Source of the DNA: Desertivirga sp966211215
GTDB lineage: Bacteria; Bacteroidota; Bacteroidia; Sphingobacteriales; Sphingobacteriaceae
Length of the DNA: 64,000 nucleotides
Direction: 5' to 3'
Assembly: GCA_966211215.1 (NCBI GenBank)
Contig: CBIHNR010000002.1
Span: 1 to 64,000, forward strand
In this document: piece by piece, positions 42,555 through 50,269 of the stretch
Position numbering within the stretch: position 1 is the first letter of the stretch
How the letters are laid out: each line of letters opens with the position of its first letter
The notes under the pieces: model-generated
Seen by the model: the letters and a program-made list of their open reading frames with translations, nothing else
What the model was told of the DNA's origin: nothing
Databases searched by the model: none
Made by a program: the position numbers and the translations under genes

Positions 42555-43181
42555 TTATTCCTGCAAGCCATCATCTTTCCATTTCTGGATTAAGTCGATG
42601 GTAGCTTGAGGCAGTTTAGTACCGTTCTTAGGCATCATGCCGGTTGCACCTTGAGCAAGGTTAATGCGGCTAAGGATTGCATCAATCTTACTCGTGGCAG
42701 TGGCGTAAGTGGTAAAACCGTTATGGCATGATCCGCAGTTATTCTGAATAATTGCCTTTACCGTATTATTGAACGTAACTGCAGTACTTGCCGCATTTAC
42801 AGTAATAGTATAGGCATTCGCAAAAGTTTTGCTTCCAGCGGTATTAGTAGCAGTTACTGAAATTGCGTAGGTGCCGGCAGGCAGTGAACTACTTGCTGCA
42901 ATAACGCCCTGGCTGTTAATAGTAACGGCAGTAGTGGCTGGCGAGCTTGTTATTGCATAGCTTACAGCGCTTGAGCTGGTTATCGTAGGCGTGGCGGATG
43001 TTGCTGCAGTTCCTTGGGTTACAGTTAGCGAGTTTGGTGAATAGCTAAGTGCCGAAGGGGCAACTGCCACAGGTTGAGTGCCTTCATCCTCGCTTTTACT
43101 ACAGGAAAGTATTAAAATGCTGAAGGTTACAAAAAGCAGGCTCCGTTTTAGAAAAGAATAAGTTAAGTTTTGTAAGTACAT
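42555..43181 (-). CDS. Ig-like lipoprotein with C-terminal haem-binding motif
   Basis: A 208-residue predicted lipoprotein (lipobox ILSCS). The middle (about 45-130) is a Ser/Thr/Ala-rich Ig-like domain of the kind annotated as putative Ig (SPNSLTVTQGTAAT and PAGTYAISVTATNTAGSK). The C-terminal 75 residues carry a c-type haem motif, NNCGSCHNGF, and a distal Met candidate (GMMPKNG), as in cytochrome c-like domains of planctomycete type. It may be a surface electron carrier. The low-complexity Ig part is unlike its neighbours. Confidence 0.8.
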   Translation of the reverse strand: MYLQNLTYSFLKRSLLFVTFSILILSCSKSEDEGTQPVAVAPSALSYSPNSLTVTQGTAATSATPTITSSSAVSYAITSSPATTAVTINSQGVIAASSSLPAGTYAISVTATNTAGSKTFANAYTITVNAASTAVTFNNTVKAIIQNNCGSCHNGFTTYATATSKIDAILSRINLAQGATGMMPKNGTKLPQATIDLIQKWKDDGLQE

Positions 43182-43347
43182 AGTTTGAAATTGGGTTTTG
43201 TATGTAAGTACGGAGGGCTTAAGGAAAGGGTTGTCTGGCTTAAAAAATTTTCTTTTATGTTATAGGACGTGTGAAAGAATGAGTAAGAAGCTTATGCAGA
43301 GATAGAAAATAAAAAAAGGAGGACTGGATAGTTTGCCTAAGATGTTT

Positions 43348-43949
43348 TTATAAAGAATGCGAAATGAAAATAATTCCGTAAATCCAAAAGTTATAGAGCA
43401 GAGTGTATGAGATTCCATAGCCTATGCTCGCAAAAAGATCATTTTTGCATTTATTAGAATTTCTAAAAACCAGCCTTAAGGCTCTGAAGAATACCCAGTA
43501 AAGCATTGCTGCAAAAACTAGAATAGAAGTCCATAATAGAGCCCAAAGAACCAAATAACCAGAAGTAGCACAAAGGAGAAGGCTATCCAGGCAATGATTC
43601 CCAATATTATTGCCCCCAGGCCATCGCCATCAAAATCCAATGAATCTCCGGAAAAATCCACACCCGATGATAAGTCGGGGAAGTTTGTTTTCTTGATCCT
43701 ATCGGTGATGCTTCCAAGGTCATCTTTTAGCCTGAAGCCTCTGTATAAATTTATCGTTAAAAACAAGAAGAAGGCAAGGGACAATAAGCTTGTGGACCAT
43801 AGCGAATTCTCAAATATAGATCGATGTTTGTCCAGCCCCTGTAACCAAATACTAAATACCGTAATAATGCAAACCAGAATACTGATTGTAAATGTTGATT
43901 TAGCTGTAATAAAATTCAGCTTTGCTTTATTGTGACGGTTGTCAGTCAT
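43348..43949 (-). pseudogene. Membrane protein apparently split by a frameshift
   Basis: Two overlapping minus-strand frames seem to be halves of one protein. The first (43518-43949, 143 residues) has two helices, a Gly/Asp-rich middle, and ends in a third helix (FVLLLVIWFFG). The second (43348-43554, 68 residues) has only a TTG start, placed inside that helix, and continues with MLYWVFFRALRLVFRNS and two more helices. Joining them needs a -1 shift near 43545-43555. No classical slippery heptamer is present, so a one-base deletion or a base-calling error is more likely than programmed shifting. Both frames could also be separate overlapping genes. The family is unknown. Confidence 0.5.
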
Positions 43950-43999
43950 GAGAGAAGTTTTAGGTTAAGTAATATGATATCCGACAAATTATTTCTGAA

Positions 44000-44593
44000 C
44001 TAGCAGAGGCCATCAGTGGAGGCTAAATACTTACCTCTCACTCTACTTAAGGTTTCCTGTGTTACACCTAAATGAGATGCAATTTGGCCTAAAGTAGCTT
44101 TCTGTAAAATCTCAGGATAGGCTTTTATTAAGTTCGCGTATCTATCTTTGGCAGACAAAGTTCTTAAAGCGAGAGCGCGTTCCTCACTAAGGATATAATA
44201 TTTTTCAGTGAGGATTCTGCCAACCACATTAAACTCCGGGAAAGATTTATAAAGCATTTGTAAATCCTGGTAAGAGATGTATTGCAAGGTGCAATCCTCT
44301 AATATTTCAATGGCCTCAGCCGAAGGTTTTTGTGTAAAAAAGCTGTATACAGATATCACCATATTGCCTTTGCCCATAAACCATGTAGTGTATTCTTTGC
44401 CATCTTTATAATAATAGCCTCTGCAAAAACCATCCTTCACAAAATAAATGTGCCTATTTATCGCGCCTTCCTCTAATAACAGGCTTTTCCGGGGATATTT
44501 CTTTTCTCGGACTATTGCCTGAAGGGCTTCTTTAAGATTTTCGGATAGTGGAATTATTTCAGCAAGTACTTGTAAAAGTCCGGTTATCTCCAT
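44000..44593 (-). CDS. Crp/Fnr family transcriptional regulator
   Basis: A 197-residue regulator with an N-terminal cyclic-nucleotide-binding-like domain (about 25-120: LLLEEGAINRHIYFVKDGFCRGYYY) and a C-terminal winged helix. The recognition helix is in TLGQIASHLGVTQETLSRVRGK. The Fnr iron-sulfur cysteines are absent, so it is of the general Bacteroidota Crp type. It diverges from the fatty-acid hydroxylase-like gene 80 bases away and may control it. Confidence 0.92.
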   Translation of the reverse strand: MEITGLLQVLAEIIPLSENLKEALQAIVREKKYPRKSLLLEEGAINRHIYFVKDGFCRGYYYKDGKEYTTWFMGKGNMVISVYSFFTQKPSAEAIEILEDCTLQYISYQDLQMLYKSFPEFNVVGRILTEKYYILSEERALALRTLSAKDRYANLIKAYPEILQKATLGQIASHLGVTQETLSRVRGKYLASTDGLC

Positions 44594-44673
44594 AAGTCAG
44601 AAGATTCATTTTGACAAATGTCAAAGTTTTTCCTGTATTTATTAGTTCAATTTGAAGCGCTAAACTTATTAAT

Positions 44674-45393
44674 ATGCTTACAATAATCTTTATCGTTTTT
44701 GGATTTTGTTTTTTATTGGAACGGTTGATCCCTGGCTGGAAGCTACCAGAGGTTCCAACATGGACAATCAGAGTGTTAGGCGTTAATTTTGTGCAATTAG
44801 GGGTTGTAACTCTGGCAGGGATAACCTGGGAGAAATGGCTTTCTGAGTTCTCATTGTTTAATCTATCAAATTATGTTAACGCTGTGGCTGGCGGATTAAT
44901 TGCATACTTCATAGCTACTTTTATTTTTTACTGGTGGCACAGATGGAGGCATACAGTAGATTTTTTATGGACGCGCTTGCACCAGATTCACCACAGCCCT
45001 CAACGAATTGAAGTGATAACATCGTTCTACAAGCATCCTTTGGAAATGACAGTAAACTCAATAATTGGCAGTTTGCTGGTTTATTCGCTTTTGGGGCTTA
45101 ACCTGGAAGCCGGAGGCTTTTATACCTTATGCACCGCCCTGGGCGAGTTTTTTTACCATACCAATGTTAAAACCCCTCAATGGGTAGGGTATATTTTTCA
45201 ACGCCCCGAGATGCACAGGATCCACCACGAATATAACAAGCACACTAATAATTACGGCGACATTGTTTGGTGGGATATGCTATTTGGAACGTATGAAAAT
45301 CCTAAGGAGTTTAAAACTTCGTGTGGTTTTGATAATGAAAAGGAGTTGAGGCTTTTAGATATGATCAAATTTAAGGATGTACACAAGGAATAA
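44674..45393 (+). CDS. Sterol desaturase / fatty acid hydroxylase family protein
   Basis: A 239-residue integral membrane di-iron oxygenase. The histidine boxes are HRWRH (about 90), HQIHH (about 106) and HRIHHEYNKH near residue 185, with four membrane helices between and around. Members hydroxylate or desaturate fatty acids, sterols or sphingolipids. A sphingolipid or ornithine-lipid fatty chain would fit a Sphingobacteriaceae host, but that is inference. It is divergent from a Crp/Fnr regulator. Confidence 0.9.
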   Translation: MLTIIFIVFGFCFLLERLIPGWKLPEVPTWTIRVLGVNFVQLGVVTLAGITWEKWLSEFSLFNLSNYVNAVAGGLIAYFIATFIFYWWHRWRHTVDFLWTRLHQIHHSPQRIEVITSFYKHPLEMTVNSIIGSLLVYSLLGLNLEAGGFYTLCTALGEFFYHTNVKTPQWVGYIFQRPEMHRIHHEYNKHTNNYGDIVWWDMLFGTYENPKEFKTSCGFDNEKELRLLDMIKFKDVHKE

Positions 45394-45408
45394 TTGGAGC
45401 CTGCATTT

Positions 45409-45439
45409 TTTGCCATTAAACTCAATAATTTTATTTTTG
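45409..45439 (+). promoter_or_regulatory. Promoter of the small lipoprotein gene pair
   Basis: TTTG at 45409-45412 and TATTTTTG at 45432-45439 are separated by 19 bases, matching the Bacteroidota -33 and -7 consensus. The first ATG follows at 45459. Confidence 0.65.
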
Positions 45440-45458
45440 CGGCCTAAATTTTATTGCA

Positions 45459-45596
45459 ATGAAGTATTATTTCAAAATCGTTTTCAGCTCTCTTCTATTA
45501 TGTTTCCTGTTTTCGTCCTGCACTAAAGAGTGTCCGGATGGAATGCACGAAGTAACTCTTTCAAATGGTACCAAAATTTGTGCTCCAGACAAATGA
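45459..45596 (+). CDS. 45-residue lipoprotein
   Basis: A short gene below usual size cut-offs. It reads MKYYFKIVFSSLLLCFLFSSC and then 24 more residues including a second and third Cys (TKECPDGM and KICAPDK). The signal peptide with lipobox FSSC is well formed. A good promoter lies 20 bases upstream. The stop codon overlaps the start of the next gene as ATGA (45593-45596), which indicates translational coupling and supports it being real. No known family; the Cys pair in the mature part could form a disulfide. Confidence 0.72.
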   Translation: MKYYFKIVFSSLLLCFLFSSCTKECPDGMHEVTLSNGTKICAPDK

Positions 45597-46141
45597 TCAG
45601 GTTTGTATTATTGTTTCAGGTTTTTCTGGCTTCTTGTTTTGTAAGCTACGCTCAAACCGATTTTATCATCACAGCAAAAGGCGATACACTTTTGGGAGAG
45701 ATAAGGTCCAGTAATGACAACTGGGTGAAATTTAAAGGGAAAGGGCAATCCAAATTTCAGAAATTACCTTCCATGGAAGTCGTAAAGGAAGCATATTCTT
45801 CATTTGACGATGCTCATTATGCTTACAAGGTGATTAAAGAGGGAGTAAGTCCTATTCGTTTAACAATATTACGACAGGGTAAGATTAACCTTTATGAGCG
45901 GAGAACCTACACCTACACGCAATATGGCAACTCAACCAATGTTAACTGGTACGCTGAAAAAGGCGGACATGAATTGGTTGAAATAAAAACTAATAGCTTT
46001 TGGGGAAGCAGGGAGGCTCGAAAAAATGCATTTACACAATTAATTGCAGATCAGCCGACAATACTTGAAATGTTTAACAAAGAGGAGAAATTCAGTTTTA
46101 AGTTTCTCAGTAAGTTAATTGAGCAGTATAACACGTTGTAG
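45593..46141 (+). CDS. Exported protein of unknown function
   Basis: A 182-residue protein with a signal peptide (MIRFVLLFQVFLASCFVSYAQ). The start at 45593 is chosen because it gives the signal peptide and couples by ATGA overlap to the preceding small lipoprotein gene. The mature part begins with FIITAKGDTLLGEIRSSNDNWVKFKG, a beta-rich pattern common in Bacteroidota exported proteins that start with a D-T-L-x-G-x-I strand. No named domain or catalytic motif is recognised. Confidence 0.75.
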   Translation: MIRFVLLFQVFLASCFVSYAQTDFIITAKGDTLLGEIRSSNDNWVKFKGKGQSKFQKLPSMEVVKEAYSSFDDAHYAYKVIKEGVSPIRLTILRQGKINLYERRTYTYTQYGNSTNVNWYAEKGGHELVEIKTNSFWGSREARKNAFTQLIADQPTILEMFNKEEKFSFKFLSKLIEQYNTL

Positions 46142-46152
46142 CCAAGGAGGTG

Positions 46153-46923
46153 CTACTTAAACAAGTCAATTGTATAGTCCAGTAATTCAACTCCGCCGGG
46201 CTTTCCATGGCCAGGAATCACAACCTTAACGTCAGGATAAAGAAGTTTTATCTTTTTTACAGAAGACGCCCAGGCTTGAGTGTTGGCATCGGCCAAATTT
46301 CCTTTGGAAGCACCAATTTCTTTTATCAGGCAACCTCCGAATAGAATTTGTTCATCGGGAAAATAACCTACAACATTATCCATGGTATGGCCTTCCCCGG
46401 GGAAAACTACTTCTACTTTTTTGCCTCTTACTTTTAGTTTAAACGATTCGCCGAAGGTGTTTTCTGGGCGCTCGGATGTTGGCTCTTTTTCCTGTAGGAG
46501 AGCAATCGTTTTTTTATGGGCGTAAGAGGCAATATGATGAGAATGGAAGGTTTTTAAGCCGCCAACGCAATCCTCGTGGAAGTGCGTCGCAATAAGGGCT
46601 TTTACGCGTACTCCTTTTTGTACCAGGTGATTAATTAGCTCTTCAGCGCTGTCGTTATTGGCGGGCGTATCAAAAACGACGGCTTGCCCTTTATTAATTA
46701 CAACCATTCCATTGCAGGAAACTTTCCCAAAACCATCTACTTGCAGATAAGAAACATGGCGGTATACGTTATCTGATATTTTATAGATACTCAGCTTTTC
46801 TGTGTGGTAAACTGCGGAATCTAAGCTTTGCTGCCTATTAATGCCGATGCATTGTGGATCGGTACTAGCTAAGGAAGTTGCTCCAAAAGACAGTGACAGT
46901 AAAAGCAGAAAGTATCTGGACAT
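46153..46923 (-). CDS. Subclass B1 metallo-beta-lactamase
   Basis: A 256-residue exported zinc hydrolase. All ligands of subclass B1 are present: His114-x-His116-x-Asp118 in THFHEDCVGGL, His179 in GEGHTMDN, Cys198 in FGGCLIK and His239 in IPGHGKPGG. The Cys at the second zinc site and the spacing match B1 carbapenemase-type enzymes, and segments such as GGCLIKE-GASKGNL are typical of Bacteroidota chromosomal B1 enzymes. ATG 46923 is chosen since it starts a clean signal peptide (MSRYFLLLLSLSFGATSLA); the longer frame reads back into the VOC gene. Predicted to hydrolyse beta-lactams in the periplasm; not testable from sequence alone. Confidence 0.9.
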   Translation of the reverse strand: MSRYFLLLLSLSFGATSLASTDPQCIGINRQQSLDSAVYHTEKLSIYKISDNVYRHVSYLQVDGFGKVSCNGMVVINKGQAVVFDTPANNDSAEELINHLVQKGVRVKALIATHFHEDCVGGLKTFHSHHIASYAHKKTIALLQEKEPTSERPENTFGESFKLKVRGKKVEVVFPGEGHTMDNVVGYFPDEQILFGGCLIKEIGASKGNLADANTQAWASSVKKIKLLYPDVKVVIPGHGKPGGVELLDYTIDLFK

Positions 46924-47030
46924 AGGCGTGAAATTAAATCGCCCGTAAAAATAAACAAGTTTGCTCAGTGCCCAAAAAGGGAGCAAGGCTCTAGCCGCAT
47001 GAATGTGGTTAGAGCCATAATTCTTATCTC

Positions 47031-47441
47031 CTATTTCATAGAATGAAAGCCAATGGGATTGCCTTCGCTGTCCTGGCATATTCCGTAAAAGCCATACTCA
47101 CCTATAGACATTTTTTCGTTCAATACTTTGCCCCCGGCAGCGGCTACCCGAGAGATTTCATTTGCACAATCCTCGCACGAAAAATAATTGAGAGTACCAC
47201 CAGCACCTGGTTTAAACATATTAGATTTCACTAATGCTCCACCCATGCCAGGCGCATCCATATTTGCAGGGAAAAATACCATTTCAAAGTACTCATCGCT
47301 GCCCTCTTCTGCTTCCATTCCTTGTGGAACCGGAGTTGGTTGCATTTTAACGTTTAGAACAGTTTCGTAAAATTTTTGAGCTCTGGCAAGGTCTTCTACA
47401 TAAATTTCTGTCCATCCAAAGGGGTTTCTTGCTGTTTCCAT
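47031..47441 (-). CDS. VOC family (glyoxalase-like) protein
   Basis: A 136-residue vicinal oxygen chelate superfamily protein with two beta-alpha-beta-beta-beta modules: PFGWTEIYVEDLARAQKFYE at the start and ALVKSNMFKPG-GGTLNYF in the second half. A metal-ligand candidate Glu/Asp is in YGFYGICQDSEGNPIGFHS. Members include glyoxalase, dioxygenase and antibiotic-resistance (bleomycin or fosfomycin type) proteins. This one cannot be placed more closely. It lies upstream of the metallo-beta-lactamase gene on the same strand, 107 bases away. Confidence 0.85.
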   Translation of the reverse strand: METARNPFGWTEIYVEDLARAQKFYETVLNVKMQPTPVPQGMEAEEGSDEYFEMVFFPANMDAPGMGGALVKSNMFKPGAGGTLNYFSCEDCANEISRVAAAGGKVLNEKMSIGEYGFYGICQDSEGNPIGFHSMK

Positions 47442-47744
47442 ATTTTTAGTTTTTAATTGAAGTGTCTTTATAATTTATTAAGCAAATCAGGTTAGTGGCT
47501 GAATCTAAACAAAGATCATAAATGGCTGGATAGTATGTAGGTGGTGATTCAGCACAGGTTCTTTATGCGACATTCTTAAAATCCGGCTTGGAAAGTTTGT
47601 AGTTTAATATGTTGTTAGTGGATGTTGGCATCCGGGAGAGCTTCAATCGGCCGAATCGAAGATAAAGACAATGTCCGAAAAATATGCTTGTGTTAAACTT
47701 CGTTAAAAGAATTAATTTGGCATCAATTGTAGCTAGCTTAGATC
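47442..47744. other. Intergenic region upstream of the regulatory-domain gene
   Basis: About 300 bases without a gene. The upstream region of the minus-strand VOC gene and of the plus-strand gene at 47745 share it. A TTAATTTG near 47712 is one mismatch from the -7 consensus. No hairpin or repeat stands out. Confidence 0.4.
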
Positions 47745-48467
47745 ATGCGATTTCGGAGGGAACTTTTATTAGCAATTTGCTTTATACTTACCTGTAATTG
47801 TTATGCCCAATCTGCAAGTGTTGTTCAGGGAGCTGTATTTCGTAAATCCACTAATATTAGGCTAGCTGGAGTCTCTGTCCTAAATAAAAAAACGAATAAT
47901 ACAGTAAGAACTAATAATTTAGGCTTGTTCAGCATTGTTGCTTCCACCGGGGATACGCTTGTTTTTAGTGTGCTCGGGTATTTAAAGAAACAAATTGTGC
48001 TAAGTGGCTTACAGGACCAGATTGTATATCTGCAGCAATCAAATGAGCTGGAAGAAGTAAGTATAAGGGCTCGCACTATTAAAGCGGATTTGATGGAAGT
48101 TGAAAAAAGTTTTAGGAGCAAGGGCATTTATTACAAAGGAAAACCTCCATTGAAATTATTATCGCCTTTGGGAGGAAGCCCTCTAACATTTTTTCACGAG
48201 CTGCTTAGTAAAGATGGAAAAAGGGCCAGAAGGTGGAGCCGGTACGCAGATCAGCAATTGGAGTATTACACAATTGCAGCCCGTTTCAGCGATAATGCTA
48301 TAAAGAAGGTGGTGCCGATTCTGGAAGAGGAGCTTCCTGATTTTAAGGAAGCCTATTGGCCAAGGCTGGAAAATATCAACGCTTGGAACGATTTTGAACT
48401 TTATGCCTATATAAAGGAATCTTATAACAAGTTTAAGGAAAGCAGCGAACGATCCCTATCCAAGTAA
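47745..48467 (+). CDS. Carboxypeptidase-regulatory-like domain protein
   Basis: A 240-residue exported protein. A signal peptide ends near CYAQ. Residues about 25-105 form a carboxypeptidase-regulatory-like (CNA-B/transthyretin-type) domain: VQGAVFRKSTNIRLAGVSVL and SIVASTGDTLVFSVLGY. The C-terminal 130 residues are alpha-helical and basic, without a known name. The first domain is the type that precedes TonB-dependent receptors, but no receptor follows. Probably a periplasmic or surface protein of unknown role. Confidence 0.8.
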   Translation: MRFRRELLLAICFILTCNCYAQSASVVQGAVFRKSTNIRLAGVSVLNKKTNNTVRTNNLGLFSIVASTGDTLVFSVLGYLKKQIVLSGLQDQIVYLQQSNELEEVSIRARTIKADLMEVEKSFRSKGIYYKGKPPLKLLSPLGGSPLTFFHELLSKDGKRARRWSRYADQQLEYYTIAARFSDNAIKKVVPILEEELPDFKEAYWPRLENINAWNDFELYAYIKESYNKFKESSERSLSK

Positions 48468-48504
48468 GCTAAACCATTTAGCGGGAACACTTGTTCATCA
48501 TCCA

Positions 48505-49314
48505 ATGCCAGGCACATCCTTCCGCAATACCCTATATACCATTATTTTTCATTCCGATACCCCGGGAGGCAGGAGGTTTGATGTGGTATTGCTGTGGCTA
48601 ATTGTTTTAAGTATTGCGTCTGTATTTCTTGAAAGTATTGCCTCTATCAGGCAGCAATACCGGCAGCTTATTGTGGCTGCTGAGTGGTTTTTCACCATCT
48701 CGTTTACTATTGAATATATTTTACGGGTTTATAGTTCACCTTCAAGATTACAGTACGTATTCAGCTTTTATGGTATTATCGACTTGCTTGCAATTTTGCC
48801 GGGCTATCTTGGACTTTTTATTCCTAACGTACAATATCTATTAGTAATACGGGCGCTTCGCTTGCTGCGCGTATTCCGCATTTTAAAACTGACGCGCTAT
48901 CTTAATGAAGGGAATGTTTTAATTCGAGCATTAAGGGCTAGTTTATATAAAATAACCGTCTTTATAACTGCGGTTGTAACCCTCGTTACCGTCGTGGGGA
49001 CTTTAATGTATGTAATAGAAGGAGAGAAGAACGGCTTCACAAGTATCCCTGTGTCGATTTACTGGGCAGTTGTAACTATTACCACGGTAGGTTATGGTGA
49101 CATTTCGCCAGCAACGCCATTGGGCCAATTTCTTGCGGCTGTTCTTATGATTATTGGCTACGGTATAATTGCTGTTCCCACAGGAATTGTATCTGCAGAG
49201 ATGGCTAGAGCCTCCAGTGCTGCACTAAAACCCTGCCCCGGTTGTTTCCACCCCGTTTATCCTGCCGATGCGAAGTTCTGTGCGCATTGTGGAAGAGAGC
49301 AGGGTGTCTCTTAG
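48505..49314 (+). CDS. Voltage-gated potassium channel with C-terminal zinc ribbon
   Basis: A 269-residue six-helix channel. The S4 voltage-sensor helix has Arg/Lys at every third position (RALRLLRVFRILKLTR, about 116-131). The pore carries TTVGYGD at 193-199, the K+ selectivity filter, followed by S6 with a Gly hinge (MIIGYG). The cytosolic tail has a small zinc ribbon with Cys244, Cys247, Cys259 and Cys262 (CPGC and CAHC). Expected to conduct K+ in a voltage-dependent way. The ribbon may sense zinc or redox state; this is inference. Confidence 0.92.
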   Translation: MPGTSFRNTLYTIIFHSDTPGGRRFDVVLLWLIVLSIASVFLESIASIRQQYRQLIVAAEWFFTISFTIEYILRVYSSPSRLQYVFSFYGIIDLLAILPGYLGLFIPNVQYLLVIRALRLLRVFRILKLTRYLNEGNVLIRALRASLYKITVFITAVVTLVTVVGTLMYVIEGEKNGFTSIPVSIYWAVVTITTVGYGDISPATPLGQFLAAVLMIIGYGIIAVPTGIVSAEMARASSAALKPCPGCFHPVYPADAKFCAHCGREQGVS

Positions 49315-49659
49315 GACTTAAGTGTGGTATTTAGGAGTTTATAGTAAATCCAAGATTGCTCTTTTCGATGCGGGTTCTTTTTCCTTTTTACAGTAAAAGT
49401 TTAGCAAGCAAACAGTAGCAATAAATAAGCCTAAACGAATTAATTTAAACATGATTGGATTACGAAGTCCAGAATTAGAATGCTACAGTTGGAGCGAGGT
49501 AATGAAATTGGCAAAATATCCTGAAGGAATTAATTGGTGCATCAGCTTTGTTTCGTATTTGCTATAGAGTAGTCTTCTGATTTTTAATAAATCACCTCTC
49601 GAAAATTTAATTTAAAACACGCATATTACACCTCAATTCAAACACTAACCCAACAAATT
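49315..49659. other. Intergenic region between the K+ channel and HIT genes
   Basis: Only a 38-codon frame (ATG 49451 to stop 49567) is visible, with no ribosome-binding or family support, so I do not call it. An AT-rich stretch around 49580-49655 upstream of the HIT gene is likely its promoter region. Confidence 0.4.
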
Positions 49660-50088
49660 ATGACTGAAAATACTGCCTGTATATATTGCGCAAAAGATCA
49701 GCGCCTTACAGATTTAATGATAGAGGTTTGCGAACTCGATGCAAGCATAGTATACCTGTTTAAAGAGCAAACCTACAAAGGCAGGAGCGTGGTAGCTTAT
49801 AAAAAAAAACATAAAAATGAAATTTTTGAATTATCAGAAGAAGAGCTGATTCAATATACAAAAGATGTGGCAAGGGTAGCTAAGGCAGTAAGTAAGGCCT
49901 TCAATCCCGGAAAGATAAACTATGGGGCTTACGGTGATAAGATGCCGCATATCCATTTTCATATAGTGCCCAAATATGAAGACAAACCCAAATGGGGAAG
50001 TACTTTTGATATGCAGCCAGATGAGAAAGTTTACCTAACCGAAGAGGAATATGCAGAAGTGATCAACAAGATCAAGGAAAACTTGTAA
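49660..50088 (+). CDS. HIT family protein
   Basis: A 142-residue histidine-triad nucleotide hydrolase or transferase. The triad HxHxH is in MPHIHFHIVPKYE (about residue 105). An N-terminal pair of cysteines (ACIYCAKD) precedes it, as in zinc-binding HIT members. The family hydrolyses nucleoside phosphoramidates or dinucleoside polyphosphates. The specific substrate is unknown. Confidence 0.9.
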   Translation: MTENTACIYCAKDQRLTDLMIEVCELDASIVYLFKEQTYKGRSVVAYKKKHKNEIFELSEEELIQYTKDVARVAKAVSKAFNPGKINYGAYGDKMPHIHFHIVPKYEDKPKWGSTFDMQPDEKVYLTEEEYAEVINKIKENL

Positions 50089-50161
50089 TAGCTTATAAAG
50101 ACATCAATTAATCTGAGCTCGGCTAATAAAATACGTTTAGGCTGATGGAGTCTTTCTCACA

Positions 50162-50208
50162 AGCCTGAAAGGCTTGACTTCGGAAAACCACGGGCGCAAC
50201 CCGTGGTT
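50162..50208. repeat. Two adjacent hairpins, REP-like
   Basis: AGCCT / AGGCT (50162-50166 with 50170-50174), then a perfect 9-bp stem AACCACGGG / CCCGTGGTT (50186-50194 with 50200-50208) with a CGCAA loop. This is intergenic and downstream of two convergent genes (HIT and DUF5686). It resembles a dispersed repetitive palindrome rather than a normal terminator because no T-run follows. Confidence 0.6.
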
Positions 50209-50269
50209 GATAAGCTACTAAGGTTGTGGGATAGAACGTAAATAACCTAAGAATCCCCTCCTTCACCCC

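Noticed and set aside
43540..43560. Programmed -1 frameshift in the split membrane gene
   Set aside because: No X-XXY-YYZ slippery heptamer is in the zero frame near the overlap. A mutation or sequence error is simpler.
46924..47079. N-terminal extension of the metallo-beta-lactamase
   Set aside because: It reads back into the VOC gene and would bury the signal peptide. ATG 46923 gives a normal exported enzyme.
49451..49567. 38-codon frame before the HIT gene
   Set aside because: No conserved features, signal or coupling; chance frame length is expected in AT-rich gaps.
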